A DNA stretch of 64,000 nt from Callorhinus ursinus (Eukaryota > Chordata > Mammalia > Carnivora > Otariidae): assembly GCF_003265705.1 (NCBI RefSeq), contig NW_020312894.1:5550334-5614333 (forward strand), read 5' to 3'. The notes beneath the pieces are model-generated. The model was not told the origin of the DNA and did not search any database. It saw only the letters and a list, made by a program, of their open reading frames with translations. Made by a program: the position numbers and the translations under genes. Positions 44,986 through 57,110 of this stretch are shown piece by piece; position 1 is the first letter of the stretch; each line of letters starts with the position of its first letter.

Positions 44986-47900
44986 CATGGAACTGAGATG
45001 GCAGGAACTCAGCCTGGAAGTAAACGTGACCTGCTCCATCCTTTTGGGGGCAGCAGGGGGGGGCGGGGAATGAAGAAGCATCGACAGACAACTGATGAGG
45101 TCATTCAGAGTCCTTCTGCCATTTCGGTCAGGCACATCATAGACTCGGTAAACTCACCCTTCCACGAGAGTAAAACGTCTGCACAAATACTCAAACCATT
45201 CATACAGGAAGGACATGAGAGGCTCTGGGTGACTGGGCTTCAGGGAAGCCCCACAGGGAAAGGCTTAACTCCGCCAGATGATCCAAAAGCACAAAGGGGT
45301 GAACAGAATATGAAGTGAGGGTTCTTGGAAGCAAGGGGCCGGGTCCTCCCCAGTCAGCACGGGCCTGAATTGAAAGTTTCTTAGAGTAAAGTCTTTTTAC
45401 CTTTTAACAGAAACTCATTTCCAAATTCCATCTGGATTCTATCACATGCTTCTGTATCCCCTCAAGCATACAAACATAGAAAATAACTAATAAAAATAAA
45501 GTCTCATTTTTCTTGAAATGCAACCAGGGTCATCACAGAGTGGCCTTGTGTACGTCTGCTTGTAAAGACATTTTTTACGTGAGTATAAAGACCAAACTGA
45601 GAGTTGAAATAATTTCATGCTTGATCCAAGCAGACACACAGGTAGAGGTGGCAGACAAAACTGAGGAAACAGTGGAGGGATAACATGATGCTTCTTCCTT
45701 CAGGACATTAACCTCCAAGTCATTGAAAAACTGCCCATAATCAAAATCATACACCCACTTGTGATGGGTATTTCTTAAAAGCTAAATGAGACAAAACTGA
45801 TTTTCAAACAGGGCCAAGACAAAAACTAGTTTTGAATAATTTTGTCATAAATGCTGCTTTTCCAAAGCATCGACTTCTTCAAGGAGGAAAACACATTGTA
45901 TTCTCAAAAGTCAATGTACTTTTGTTTGCAGGTTTCAATCTTTTTAAATGGCAGTGTTTTCAAACCCAGAAACGACCACGCTCAGCAGTGCTCTGGCACG
46001 TGCCAGGCAGTTCGCAATGACCAGAAATGAGTTGCAAGGTTCGAGGCTACGTGGAAAAGGTGAAGGACCCGAGTCAGGAAGAGGGTGAGTGCTCCCGGCC
46101 ACAGTGTGCATCTCAGGGCACGTCCCTGGGAGGACTCAGGGCCCCACCCAGGGGTGGCTGGTATGAAGAGAACCGCCCCCCCCGAAACCCCTAGCAACAC
46201 CACCTTCACGTGTCACCAACTAACTGCATTACTTTTGAATATGTTCTTAGAGAAATTATGGTGTTGGAACTTTTCTTATTTGACCAATTATGTAATTTCC
46301 ACTAGGAAACAATTTTTACTAGAAAAAAAAAATCAATATATTAAAAATTCAATAATAAAAGCTGTTAAATGTCAGAAACAAATAAGACAATAATAAAACT
46401 GTCCTCTAAGGAGGACCAGATGCTGGTCAGAGTGTATCTCGAGACCCCAAAATCACAAAGAGGGGGAGGCAGTCACTCTGTATACCTCTGTAAAGACAGA
46501 AAAATGGGAGACACGGATGTTGGTTTTGCTAAGGCCCGTGAGTGAGGTTTCAGAACACCCTGACAGGAGCGTTTCTCCTCTTAAAGCATCCGATACCATC
46601 TGCCTGTAACCCTAGACTATTAACCCACTGAGTAAATTAAGAGAAAAGCCCTGCCCAACAGAGGAGACACACAACCCCTTCTGTCCAGGCAAGGTGCCCT
46701 TGGCCTTCCCCAGCAGCCGTTCCTGCAATGGGTGTGCAGGGCTCAGCAGCCCAGCTGGGGCTCTGAGGAGAGACACCGAGAGGGGCTGGCTGGCATGCAT
46801 TAAGTGATGAAGCCCTTGTCACATTCCGAAATCAGCCACAAGAATCATCCGAGCTTTTAGTTCACTCTTTAAAAAAAAAAAAAAAAAAAATTAGCAATGC
46901 CTAGGACAATGCAGCAGAGGGAGAGGATTTGCATTAGGCTTTCAACTTCATGTACCAAGGAATCCTTGGGGAAGAAAACAAAGAGAGAGACCAGCAGAGG
47001 TCATCCTGCTCCCAACCTCAACCAGCCTCAGCTCCCGCAGGGAGGGGCAGAGCAAAGAGCTCGCGGGGCCCCGCAGATTCCATGGCCTGTGCCATCAGCT
47101 TCTAGAGGTGCCCGGTGACAGCAGAAAGAAGGGCCAAGGAAGCAGAGGAGGACAGAAAAAGCAGCAGCCTGACTTGGCTCCTGGTAGGTTTGCACGTCTG
47201 GACTCCTGAGCTCAAGCGGAGAGTTATTTCCCACTAATCACAGAAAGCCCCCTCCTGACTGTATTATCATCCAATTACACAGGGTCCTCCCTCCTCCAGA
47301 ATAAATTCTCAGGCACAGCCCCTTTACAGTGGCACTAAGGCCTCCCGTCACCTCCTTGGTGCTCCACGGCGTCCATGGGAGCCGTTTGCTGAGCCGAGCA
47401 GGGGCCGTTCTTCCCGGGATGAGCGCTGCGGCCCCGTTATGGGCACTGACGGTACCCACAGCACGTGTTGATGGCAGAAGAATGGAGTCTTTACGGGAGT
47501 TTCTATAGGTAATGGGACAATAACCACCGAATTTAAGACTTCATAAAAAATTTCATTCTCACTGTGAGGGAACCAAGAAACTGATACAGAACTCTTCTTC
47601 TTTTTTTTTTTTCCTGATTGAAAACATAACAACAGGACTGACACAGCAGGGTGATGTGTCCGAGGGATGCCAGGGCGGGACTGAGGACTTCCACCAGCCA
47701 TGCAGCAGCCAAGTCTTGCATTTCCTGAGCCAAGTCCCCTTGTCCTTGGAAAAGAGCAGAGCAGATGCGGAAACCCTGCAGCCTGACTATGGTGAACTAC
47801 AATTAAAATGACATGTCCCAGGAAGTGGGCCCTGGGTGAAGTCAGGTGCTCAGGGGTTGTGCTATCTGGGGAGCACACGGGAACCGAAGTGCACACCCAC

Positions 47901-48769
47901 TTGCGAGTGTTGTTGCGACCCTGGGGTCTCAGCAAAGTTCTTCCAAGAAATTCTATGTGTAAGACTTAATTGCCTAATTGTGGGACATATTTATTTTTAC
48001 AACTTATCTGATGGAGTACTTAGGGTAGGAATCACTCTTTCCATTTTCCAGATCCATCATTTAAAAATGCAAGGCAGCTCTGACCAAGGGAAGAAAGAAG
48101 GATGGAGTTGGTGAGCGCTGTGAAGCCCTCCCTATCCACTGGGTGCTGCAGGATGCACGGTATCATACTGTCAGTTCTGACAAGGGGATGACACCTGCCC
48201 TCACCCTCGCGTCCAGCAAATCATGAAGCCACCGGGGAGACAAAGACAATGCAGAATCCACCCAACTCCCAGTTCTGCTCTCCTCCAGGCTTCAACCTGC
48301 CGTTGCTCCTTTCTCCAACCTACAGAAAATCTTAAGTGAGATCTTCCCATGCAAAATGACCTCTGAGTTTTTCTTTTATGAAATCCAAATCAAGCCCTAA
48401 AACACATGCATCCACATCCACACATACGCCTGTTTGTTCTTAACTCCAAAGGCAACTTCACCCTTCTCCTACCTTCTGTGAGTTCAACATCCTGACTCAT
48501 CGGTCCTCAAAGCCAATACTCATTGTCGGCTCAAGCAAAGTACAAAACCAAAGAATTGCCTCTGGATATTCAAGGGAATTTCAGTGCTTCCAAGAGTTAT
48601 GCAGTGAGAAGATAAAGTTTAAAATACTTCCTTCAGTTAAACACACTTGAGAGAAATGAAGGTAGGACAGGCTTCTTGTTGCTGGGTAAACACGTGGCCA
48701 TCGCCGAAGAGAGATTATACTAACAACCACGAGGCAAATTACAGCACCATGTACAAGGAACTAATTTTA
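44986..48769. other. Intronic DNA, no gene recognised
   Basis: No named repeat was recognised except A/T runs (46867-46890, 47600-47612). A G-rich string at 45047-45069 could form a quadruplex. The 195-codon minus frame at 47348-47935 has no recognisable domain and spans low-complexity K/S sequence. Confidence 0.45.
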
Positions 48770-48990
48770 TTTTTATTTTTTTTAAAGATTTTCTTATTCA
48801 CTTGAGACACACAGATACAGAGAGAGCATGAGCAGGGGGAGAAGCAGAGGGAGAGGGACAAGCAGAGGGAGGGGGAGAAGCAGGCTCCCCGCCGAGCCAG
48901 GAGCCCGATGCGGGGCTCGATCCCAAGACCCTGGGATCACGACCTGAGCCGAAGGCAGATGCTTAACCATCTGAGCCACCCAGGCGCCCC
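48770..48990 (-). mobile_element. CAN-SINE, minus strand, young-looking
   Basis: It is a full-length element ending 'gagccacccaggcgcccc'. The perfect 15-bp duplication AAGGAACTAATTTTA lies at 48755-48769 and 48991-49005. Confidence 0.98.
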
Positions 48991-49875
48991 AAGGAACTAA
49001 TTTTAATCAATAAAGGAGCTCCACAGTCCTCATGACAGGCAACACAAAAATGTTGCTATGTGAAAGTCAAAAGTTTTATCTTACGTCTTTAGAGAATTTG
49101 CAAAATACTAACCAATGATATAGTGCTGACAAAAATTAAAGTGAGTGGCAACACACAACAAAGTTCGTGGAATTAAATGATCACGAGGTCACATCTTTGG
49201 CATGTTGAAAAAAGTATAGGCCATGGAATCATTGCTCCCTAATGATACTCGAATTAAATATAACATTAATAATGATATTTGATTACTGATCCTTCCTTTG
49301 GTGAGAAATTCATATTAAGCTAATAAGCATTTTTCATGTGGGTACAAAGAACGATGACAGAAACTTAACTATTTATCTCAATTGCTTAGAAGCTATCAAA
49401 ACAACAACAACAAAAAAACCATCAGTCACCATAAAAGCTCTAGTATGAAAAGCCTACAGCAAAGATACTCCATTTGGTTTCACGAAGCACTTAAATAAAT
49501 CAGCCAGAGATGAAAATCCAATATTAACTGTCCGGTATTATCTCATCGTGACTTATAAAGTGTTCTCTCAGGGGAAGCGTGGGGAGGAGAAAGGCCCCTG
49601 ACATACATGGCTTTCCCATTGAAGAGATGACTGCATTTTAGTTCCAACAACTAGAGTAGTCTCATAACCAGCAGAGCAAAATTCTTCTAGCGCACGATGA
49701 CAAAGATGTTGCCATTCCCCGTTTTAGTTTTCTTCTATTTTTCCAAAAATGTGAAATCTCAAATACACACAAATAGCTCCATCACTGTACTCTTCACCAG
49801 AAGTAATCCTTCATTGAATATACTGATCTAATTCTGCTCAAATCTCAAATGAGGCAGGTTTCCTAGAATCCAGCA

Positions 49876-49899
49876 TAGGGGATTCTATGGAATCCCCTA
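49876..49899. repeat. 10-bp perfect hairpin with a 4-nt loop
   Basis: TAGGGGATTC-TATG-GAATCCCCTA. The right arm overlaps the start of the 36-bp repeat copy. Confidence 0.9.
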
Positions 49900-49933
49900 C
49901 AGAACCAGGAGGGGGTACCCTATTTTCTTATGA
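49898..49933 (+). repeat. 36-bp exact direct repeat, copy 1
   Basis: Identical over 36 bases to 52399-52434, with the core AGAACCAGGAGGGGGTACCC. Confidence 0.95.
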
Positions 49934-50052
49934 TGAGAAGCAAAAGGGAAAAAAGTTTCCTGTGATGAATCAAATGCTTTATTAATTCATCCTTAAAACT
50001 AGGGATCTATGTATGGCATCAAAATTCTTACAAAAGGACTTACGCTATAAAC

Positions 50053-50271
50053 CAGGGATCAGCAAACTACAGCATGGGGAAAATCTGGCCCACCTCCTGG
50101 TTTTACAAATAAAGTTTTATTGGCACTCGGCCGTATTCACTGTTTACCTATTTTCTACAGCTGATTCCTGCTTCAACAGCAGAGATGAGTTTTCACGACA
50201 GGGAATAGTATGACCCATAAAATTGAAAATATTTATTATGTAACTCTCTAAAAAACAGTTTATAACCACTG
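50053..50271. mobile_element. hAT-type non-autonomous DNA transposon
   Basis: It starts CAGGGATCAGCAAACT and ends GTTTATAACCACTG, which form imperfect terminal inverted repeats. A perfect 8-bp duplication, CTATAAAC, flanks it at 50045-50052 and 50272-50279, as expected for hAT. The inside ('tggcccacctcctggttttacaaataaagttttattggcac') is a common mammalian Charlie-group repeat. Confidence 0.9.
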
Positions 50272-50574
50272 CTATAAACTATTCCTCCCATCAATAATTA
50301 GGTAGTACAGTCAGTTGTCTATGAAGGCAATCCCAAAATGTGATACTCATCCACGTCCTCAACATGTATAAGAATGAATGCTATTCTGTTTCCCTGGGAA
50401 AGAAGAGATGGTAATTCCAGGTCTCCCAAAAGTGGCACTGGTCCATTCAGGTACAAGTTAAAAACAAACAAGGCCAAAATATGTCTATATTTTGCCTCAC
50501 TGGAAGTTGAATTGTCATCTGATACTTCCAGAGACTATTTCTAATCCTCCACAACTTCCAGTGGTTTCTAAAGA

Positions 50575-50760
50575 AGATTCCTGGCTCACTTCGTCACATT
50601 TGTTGACCTCCCTGTGCTTCTTTCATCATCTGACAAATGGTGCTGATAACAGTATTTAGATTTACAGAGATTTTAGGATGATTAAAGTGCTGATTCATGT
50701 AAAGCTCTAGACCCATGACCAGCATAGAAGAACGAACTGGCATAAACTGAGTTAGCTCAA
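50575..50760 (+). repeat. MIR SINE
   Basis: 'gttgacctccctgtgcttctttcatcatctgacaaatgg' followed by 'ttttaggatgattaaagtgctgattcatgtaaagc' matches the MIR core and tail. Confidence 0.7.
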
Positions 50761-50965
50761 TGAAGACCAGAGAATAAGGGTAGTAGTGTTTTTCTATTTC
50801 CCCATGAAGGTCCAGAGTATAATAACAGTTATGGAGGAAAGATTATACCCAAAACCAGCCTGCACTTCATGGAGAATAGGACCTGAAATGCCAAGACTTG
50901 TCCTTTATTCAGAAGACATTAGCATACATTTTAAAGAAAATATTTAATAAGCCACTACGTCTGTA

Positions 50966-51283
50966 GGTGAACCTTGAACAATGCGGGGATGAAGGAAAGT
51001 GATGCCCATGCAGAGGAAAGTCTGCATGTAACTTTTGACCTCCAGAAAACTCACCTACCAAGGACCTACTGTTGACTTACCAATAACAGAAACATCCAAT
51101 TAACCCATATTTTATATGTTATATGTATTAGCTAATGTAGTCTTACAGTAAAGTAAGCTAGAGGAAAGAAAATGTTAAAAAAAATTGGAAGAGAAAATAT
51201 ATTTACAGTACTGTATTTATATAACAGAAATCCACATATAAGTGGACCCATGCAGTTCACACCCATGTTGTCTAAGGATCTAC
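50966..51283. mobile_element. Tigger-type (Tc1/mariner) non-autonomous DNA transposon
   Basis: The ends 'gtgaaccttgaacaatgcgg' and 'catgttgtctaaggatctac' are imperfect inverted repeats flanked by TA (50964-50965 and 51284-51285). The inside ('acttttgacctccagaaaactcacctac', 'attttatatgttatatgtatta', 'agtaagctagaggaaagaaaatg') is a known Tigger-related family. The subfamily is not fixed. Confidence 0.8.
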
Positions 51284-51285
51284 TA

Positions 51286-54200
51286 TAGTTAGATTAGGGA
51301 GAGCAGAGCGCTGGCTATCGTAAAAACAGGAATAAACTGAGTCAAACTGGACAAGATCTTTAGAAGAACTAAGAAAAGCACATCAGTAAGTTCCAATTTA
51401 CTGCAACTTTGACAAGAGGTATTGGCAAGGAATCTTCCACGATTCCTTCACACAACCTACACAATCAGCCCTCCAGTTTACATATCACACGAACATGTCA
51501 TGTGTTAGTGCTTCCTAACATTGCTGCGGGGTTGAACACAAGAGAAAAATGTCTAAAGCACCAAGCACGGTGCCTGGACCCGTGGGAGACACGTTGGCTT
51601 CTTTATTGTTTGAGCTCTGGTTTCTCCTGAGGAAATGCCACCCAGAAGTTAGAGGGAAACTTTAGGGAACTTAGTGAATCCACATCCTGCTCTGCCCTAG
51701 TCACGCCCAAACCATCTTCCTCATGGAACACATGCAGGAACCCAGCACAAACAATTTCGTACACATGCATTCATACGTGCGTATATGCAAGAACATATGC
51801 AAGATCACATTTGACGAAAGACATGCAATGCTACACAGTCACGAAGTAAATAATTTTGGGCAAACCGAAACCCTGTAAGTGCATGGAAGGCGGTGGTTCT
51901 TTGAAAGGAGCCTTATTGGAAAAGAGCATTTGTTAAAGGGAAACCTCACAGCGGACCTGTTGCCACGCCATACTTTCATTCGAGGGGTTTGTTTAAGGTG
52001 AGTTACACCCATGAATGAGTAACTTCAAAAATACTGAATCTATTCTGTATGCAAAAGTAGAGATTATGCGTGCTTGTCAAGAAATAAAGAATAGGCAAGT
52101 CTACAGGAGGGCTTTGCATTTTACATGGTATAGAGATATTATTTCTGCTTTAGCAGAGCTTGTTTAAATTTCATGCCGCATATCAGCCACGTTTCAACAC
52201 TTGTCATATGCCTCACACCTTAAGCTGATTTCACTTCAGCAATGTTTTAAAATTTCCTTCAAGTACTAACAAAGTATATACTTCCATCAAGAAAGCAAGA
52301 ATTCAACAAAGAACTCTGTATGTGCCTAAGGTGCAAAAGGAAACCATTTCTTTGGAAAGCCACATGCTCTAGGGTGCGGGCATCAGCCTCAGTCCGCTTA
52401 CAGAACCAGGAGGGGGTACCCTATTTTCTTATGAAAGGCTGTCCAAAATTTCAAATGGAATTCCTCCCCTTTGCCCACAACAGTGGAGCATGAACATGGA
52501 ATTCCCGGGGCTGAGCCCCAGAGTCCGCACCAGATAGCCAGAACCTTAATTCCTCGTCCTTGCTGGAGTCGGAAGCAGAGAAAGCTCCAGAAATGAAAAT
52601 GTTCATTAACACCCAGGGACCAAAAAGGAAAGAGCCAGTAACTTATGAACCCACAGGTGAAGCTGTTGGCTCTTTACTATTTTCATGGTGTGAATGAATC
52701 ATAAGTCTTATTTTAAGGGACTCGGAAGTATCATCAGCAATTTCATGTGACAGTATTTACTCTGCCTGGAAGGGGGGGAAAAGGTACCATTAAAATGAAT
52801 TTCTTCATTTTCAGACTTGGATTCAGTGAATAAAATAAATCATCAATAAATTTCATCTTCTACTAGAACTTGAGGGCACAATGCTCACAGCCCAAGATAT
52901 CCTAATAAAAGAGTAGTTTTACATTTGCTCATGCTGATCAAATGGAGCAAAGCGATCCACATTTGAATGGGGAGAGAGATCTCACTCACAAGATGGGCCG
53001 AGGGGGTACAAATCACGGGGAATGACGGCGTGTTGAACTGCGGCCAAAAGCGGCCTCTTCGGTCCTCGCCTGTTACAGCTTCTGGAACCCTCACTTATGG
53101 CTTAACTGCCTAACCCCAGGTGAACCTTTGCAATATTCACCAAATTCTATTTGGGGCTCAGGTTGAGAAGATATACATAAAGTGAATTAAGATAACTTTT
53201 AAATTTCATACTGATTTTTCTGCTAATGCTATTTCATCTCACCGGTGACAATCTCCAAATTCACATCTCAAATTTATTTTTTAAAGAAACAAACTAATTT
53301 TCAAGTGTCTTCTTTTAATCCACCAAAACAGCCAACCAATGAGCACAAGTGGGGAAAAGCTTTGCATGATTTGCCTCCCTTACTTGAAAGCAATGCATGC
53401 TCTGGGATATCGAGATGCTTCCATCTTCGGACTTCAGGAGGCCTGGGGACCGACCACTCAGGGTTCTCCTTCCAGGGAAGGGAGAGGACCTGCCATAGAG
53501 CCATGATTGCTGGGATACCGGGATCGGAGAAAACTGTGACATCTGCACATCTAACCACGTGAACACTGACCGATGAGCACTGGATTTGTGTTTAATTAAG
53601 AAAAGACTACTGAGCAACATTTACAATCAAAATGTCTCGCTTTTCTTGAAAACCCAGAGACCATTAAAATTGTGCAAGAAATGGGTTAAAATATGTTTTT
53701 GATGCCTGCTTTACCATCAGTTAAAGGTACACTAGTATTCATGAATGGTAACCCAGAAGTGAGTGTGTAAGGCAGTGAACGCATTTAGAGCTCAACAAAG
53801 CTCCAGAATGTGCCAAACCACAAATCAGGCAAATAGGAAACGGGAGACCTGCAACCCTACAGTGCAGTGGAATTAAAGTAATGACCTATTTAATTCTCCA
53901 AGGATTCAATGATATGGAAAAAAAAAAAGAATTGTTTATAAAAAAAAATATGGAACTGAAAATCCGTGTGTGACCTCAGAGGTCATCAAACGTAACTAGA
54001 GATTTTTAGACAATTCTGTACTCTTCCCATTTGGAACCTGGCATTTAAAAGCAAAATGCCTGTTTTCCAATACACAGTAGCTTCCTACCGTGTCGTCCAC
54101 GATCCACAATCCTGAGCAATACATCTGAAATCAGGTGACAAGACCATCAGTGGGTTGTTTAGGACGAATCCAAGATCACAGTAAGACCACGTCACCACCA

Positions 54201-54744
54201 TAGGCACCCGAAGAATCTGGAATGGTCTTTTGTGGTATATATGGAATAGACATATAGACTGATGGACAACTGCTGTCACTCAATGAAGAAAAAGCGTCCT
54301 GATAACAAGATTCTATTGGACAATGGTAAGGTGCTATCCAAATGTGCCAAGATTATGGTACACAGCTGTTCCAGGGGCAGTTTTGACTTCAAAGTGTAAC
54401 TGATACAGCGATAAGATGAAGTAGAGCTAGTAAAGGTAAAAACATACCGGCTCAAAGACACGCCGTAGTCAGCCTGGACGTGTTATCTGCTTGATGAGAC
54501 AGTGGTCTTAGCAGTTAAACATTCCGAGTCAGAATCTGTCCCATGAGAGAGTGGCTAATACCACAAGAGCCTGGACACAGGTGCCCGGTGTTGCTCAGGG
54601 CCAGGTGAGTACCAAGAGAGCATGCCACTGGTGAACGACCTCCTCAGTTAGGGCCATAACATCTGAGGGGCACACAGTCATTTAGAGTAACACTGAATTA
54701 TAATGTGTGCTCTTGAACGCTGCTCAAGTTCATATCGAAATAAT
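51286..54744. other. Intronic DNA, no gene recognised
   Basis: Copy 2 of the 36-bp repeat lies at 52399-52434. No named repeat or exon was otherwise seen. The overlapping opposite-strand frames around 53245-53620 look random. Confidence 0.45.
52399..52434 (+). repeat. 36-bp exact direct repeat, copy 2
   Basis: Same orientation and identical to 49898-49933. Flanking bases differ on both sides, and no hairpin is seen at this copy. Confidence 0.95.
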
Positions 54745-54930
54745 GAACCTGAGCGGGCAGTTGCATTGTGGCATCCGGCAGAACTGGATTTGAATCTCGG
54801 CTTCCTCACTTCTGAGCTGTGTGACCTTGGAGAAATTACTTAATGTCTCTGTTCTTTATCTGTGAAAAGAATTTAACAGTATCCAGTTCAGGGCTGTCCT
54901 GTGAGGAGAAAAAGAGACACTGCGCTGCGT
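54745..54930 (+). repeat. MIR SINE
   Basis: 'ggcagaactggatttgaatctcggc...gagctgtgtgaccttggagaaattacttaatgtctctg' is a clear MIR. Confidence 0.9.
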
Positions 54931-56779
54931 ACCTGACACTGCGTTCTGTAGGTGGACAGCCAAAGTGGCCCGTCACTGTCAGACAGGTTCTGTGGAAGGA
55001 AAGGAGTAGAAACAGGAGGGTTTCTCTTTCTTCTCCCTCCTCCTCCCCCATCCAGCCTTCAGGTCTATGAAAGCTCAGGAGCGAATGGAGGGCAGACAGA
55101 AATACCCACAGCAGACAGCCCACAGCAAGCACTGTGCGAAACCTCAGGCCTCCCCGCGAAGCCCGCCTAAACCGGCAGAGGCCTTGCAAGCGCAGAGGCA
55201 GACGTGTGAAGGGCCGTCCACGATCTTGACACCAGCAAAGTACATTAGCAGAGCAGACACTAAAATCGGAAAGCAATTTTTATCCCTTCTTGACCTAATT
55301 CTGGCCCAAGGTATCGTTCTCCGGCCTGGCACATGACCTGCTGTATGAGGAGCTGCCTTCCGCAGGCTCACAGAGACTTCTGGTGTTACCAGAAGGGATT
55401 CGGAAAAGCCCCTAAGCCTTCTCCTCCTGCAGAGGGAGTCTGCCCCCCAAAAGGTCAGACTTGGACAATGAAAAAGCCCCCACTGACAAAACAAAGGTCA
55501 GGAAAACACAGTCTCTGTGCTTTCCTCGCAGCATGTCCACCTGAAGGCAAGGAGGGGTAGTTACTGACTTAGTGGGGGGCCAAAGCCTTTGGAAGCCTTT
55601 GGGTTTGATCAGAGCCCTACTCAAAAGGGGCTTAAGTGTAGAGGGGGGCAAGCCAGAAGCACATGGCCCCTCTTCATTTTCTCTAAATACTGCTGTCCCT
55701 GTTGTATGATTTGTTAAAGGAAACCTAGAGTTTCTCTTGAAAAACAAAACCATTCCATTTCCCATAAATACATTAGATTCACAATGATACATGATAGAAA
55801 ACAGGGGATTTCAACTAATCTGTGCAATGTTCAGTTTTTCCAAACCAAATTGTATTCCAGGCCAATAAACCATCTCTAGTTGCTCATCATGGAAGGAAAA
55901 GAAATTCAGGGTGGGGAGAGTCCCTGGAACATGGGCCAGCACTTTAGAAACACAGCTCTGCTTCCCAACAGGAGGAAACACAGCTTTGTTGCCAGGACAA
56001 TGAAGAGCCACAGGCATGGGGCTTCACACAGAGGGAAGAAAGTCAGTCCAGAAAGTGAGCGTAAATGTTTGAGCAGAAGAGGACAAAGGAAATGATTCAG
56101 AAGGGCTTCTCTCAAGTCTTCCAGGCAAAAGATGAGGACTGCCTGGAGCCCCTTTGAGCGGGATGGCTTGTTCTTGAAAGAGAAAGGAGAAGCCTCCAAG
56201 TGTTACTGATCTCTCCCTTCCAGGTTCAGGCCAACCTGAGTTCCCTCTCCTTTGTAGGGGTGGAAAGCAGCTGATCTATGACCACAGCTTCTGAGCTAGA
56301 GGATGGAACCTACCATCACAGACACTGGCTCACCTGACAGTCACTCAGAACAGTAAAGGACAAGGTTGGAGCCCCCTTTCCAGAGTGAACTCCATCACGG
56401 TTGTGTGCAAGAGTCGGGCAGGTGCTCGGCAGCAGCCTCCCAAAAGAAGGAAGTTCCAGTACATAGCTAGACAAGAAGTCTCATCAATAGCAGCAGGGCA
56501 TGTGCAAACAACCTCTCTTCTCTTACCTTGGGTTTTGGGAGAGAAAGGGGCTTCAGCGATTCTATGAATTAGCAACAAAGCCAGCCAACTTCACTGACAA
56601 GATAGGCCGGTTCCTTTAAAGGGATAGATTACTGGGGAGCACGTGTGTCGATGCTGCAAAGACAGTGGGTCTGCCCAGACAGAAAGGAGGCATACTAAAA
56701 AGACGAGAACATCTCAATGAATTGTCCCATATGAATACGGTGTGCAACCACCTCGTTCAATATACAGACAATCCAGCAC
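54931..56779. other. Intronic DNA, no gene recognised
   Basis: Overlapping frames up to 146 codons occur on both strands without a recognisable domain or paired splice sites. No named repeat was seen. Confidence 0.45.
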
Positions 56780-57110
56780 CACATGAGATAGTGGGACCCG
56801 GGCGAAGGTAACCACCATTCTGACATTTTACTTTTTTGCATTCTTGCACTTCATTGATATGGAATCCTAGGACACATACTCTCGTGTCTGGTTGCTTCTG
56901 CATAACGTTTGTGAATGTCACTCGTGTTGCTGAGCGCATCAGCCACTGGCCATTTTCCTTGCTGTTTGGGACTCCACTAAAGGAGTAAACCCAGAAATCT
57001 GTATCCCTTGTACGGTTGATACCTATTGGGAGTTATTTCCAGTTTGGAACTCAGGTGGGCAAGACTGTTATGAACATCCTTGTCCATCTCTGATTTGTAC
57101 ATTCTTGTCT
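56780..57110 (-). mobile_element. L1 3' UTR fragment, minus strand
   Basis: 'tgtctggttgcttctgcataacgtttgtgaatgtcactcgtgttgc', 'ttgggagttatttccagtttgg' and 'ctgttatgaacatccttgtcc' are the reverse complement of an old L1 3' region. Confidence 0.75.

Larger units (their letters stand above)
49006..50052. other. AT-rich intronic DNA
   Basis: No gene or named repeat was seen. It contains the hairpin at 49876-49899 and copy 1 of a 36-bp repeated segment at 49898-49933. Confidence 0.5.

Noticed and set aside
47348..47935. 195-codon minus-strand frame as a DOCK1 exon or small gene
   Set aside because: No DOCK similarity, it includes a poly-Lys/Ser low-complexity run from a T tract, and no acceptor/donor pair brackets it.
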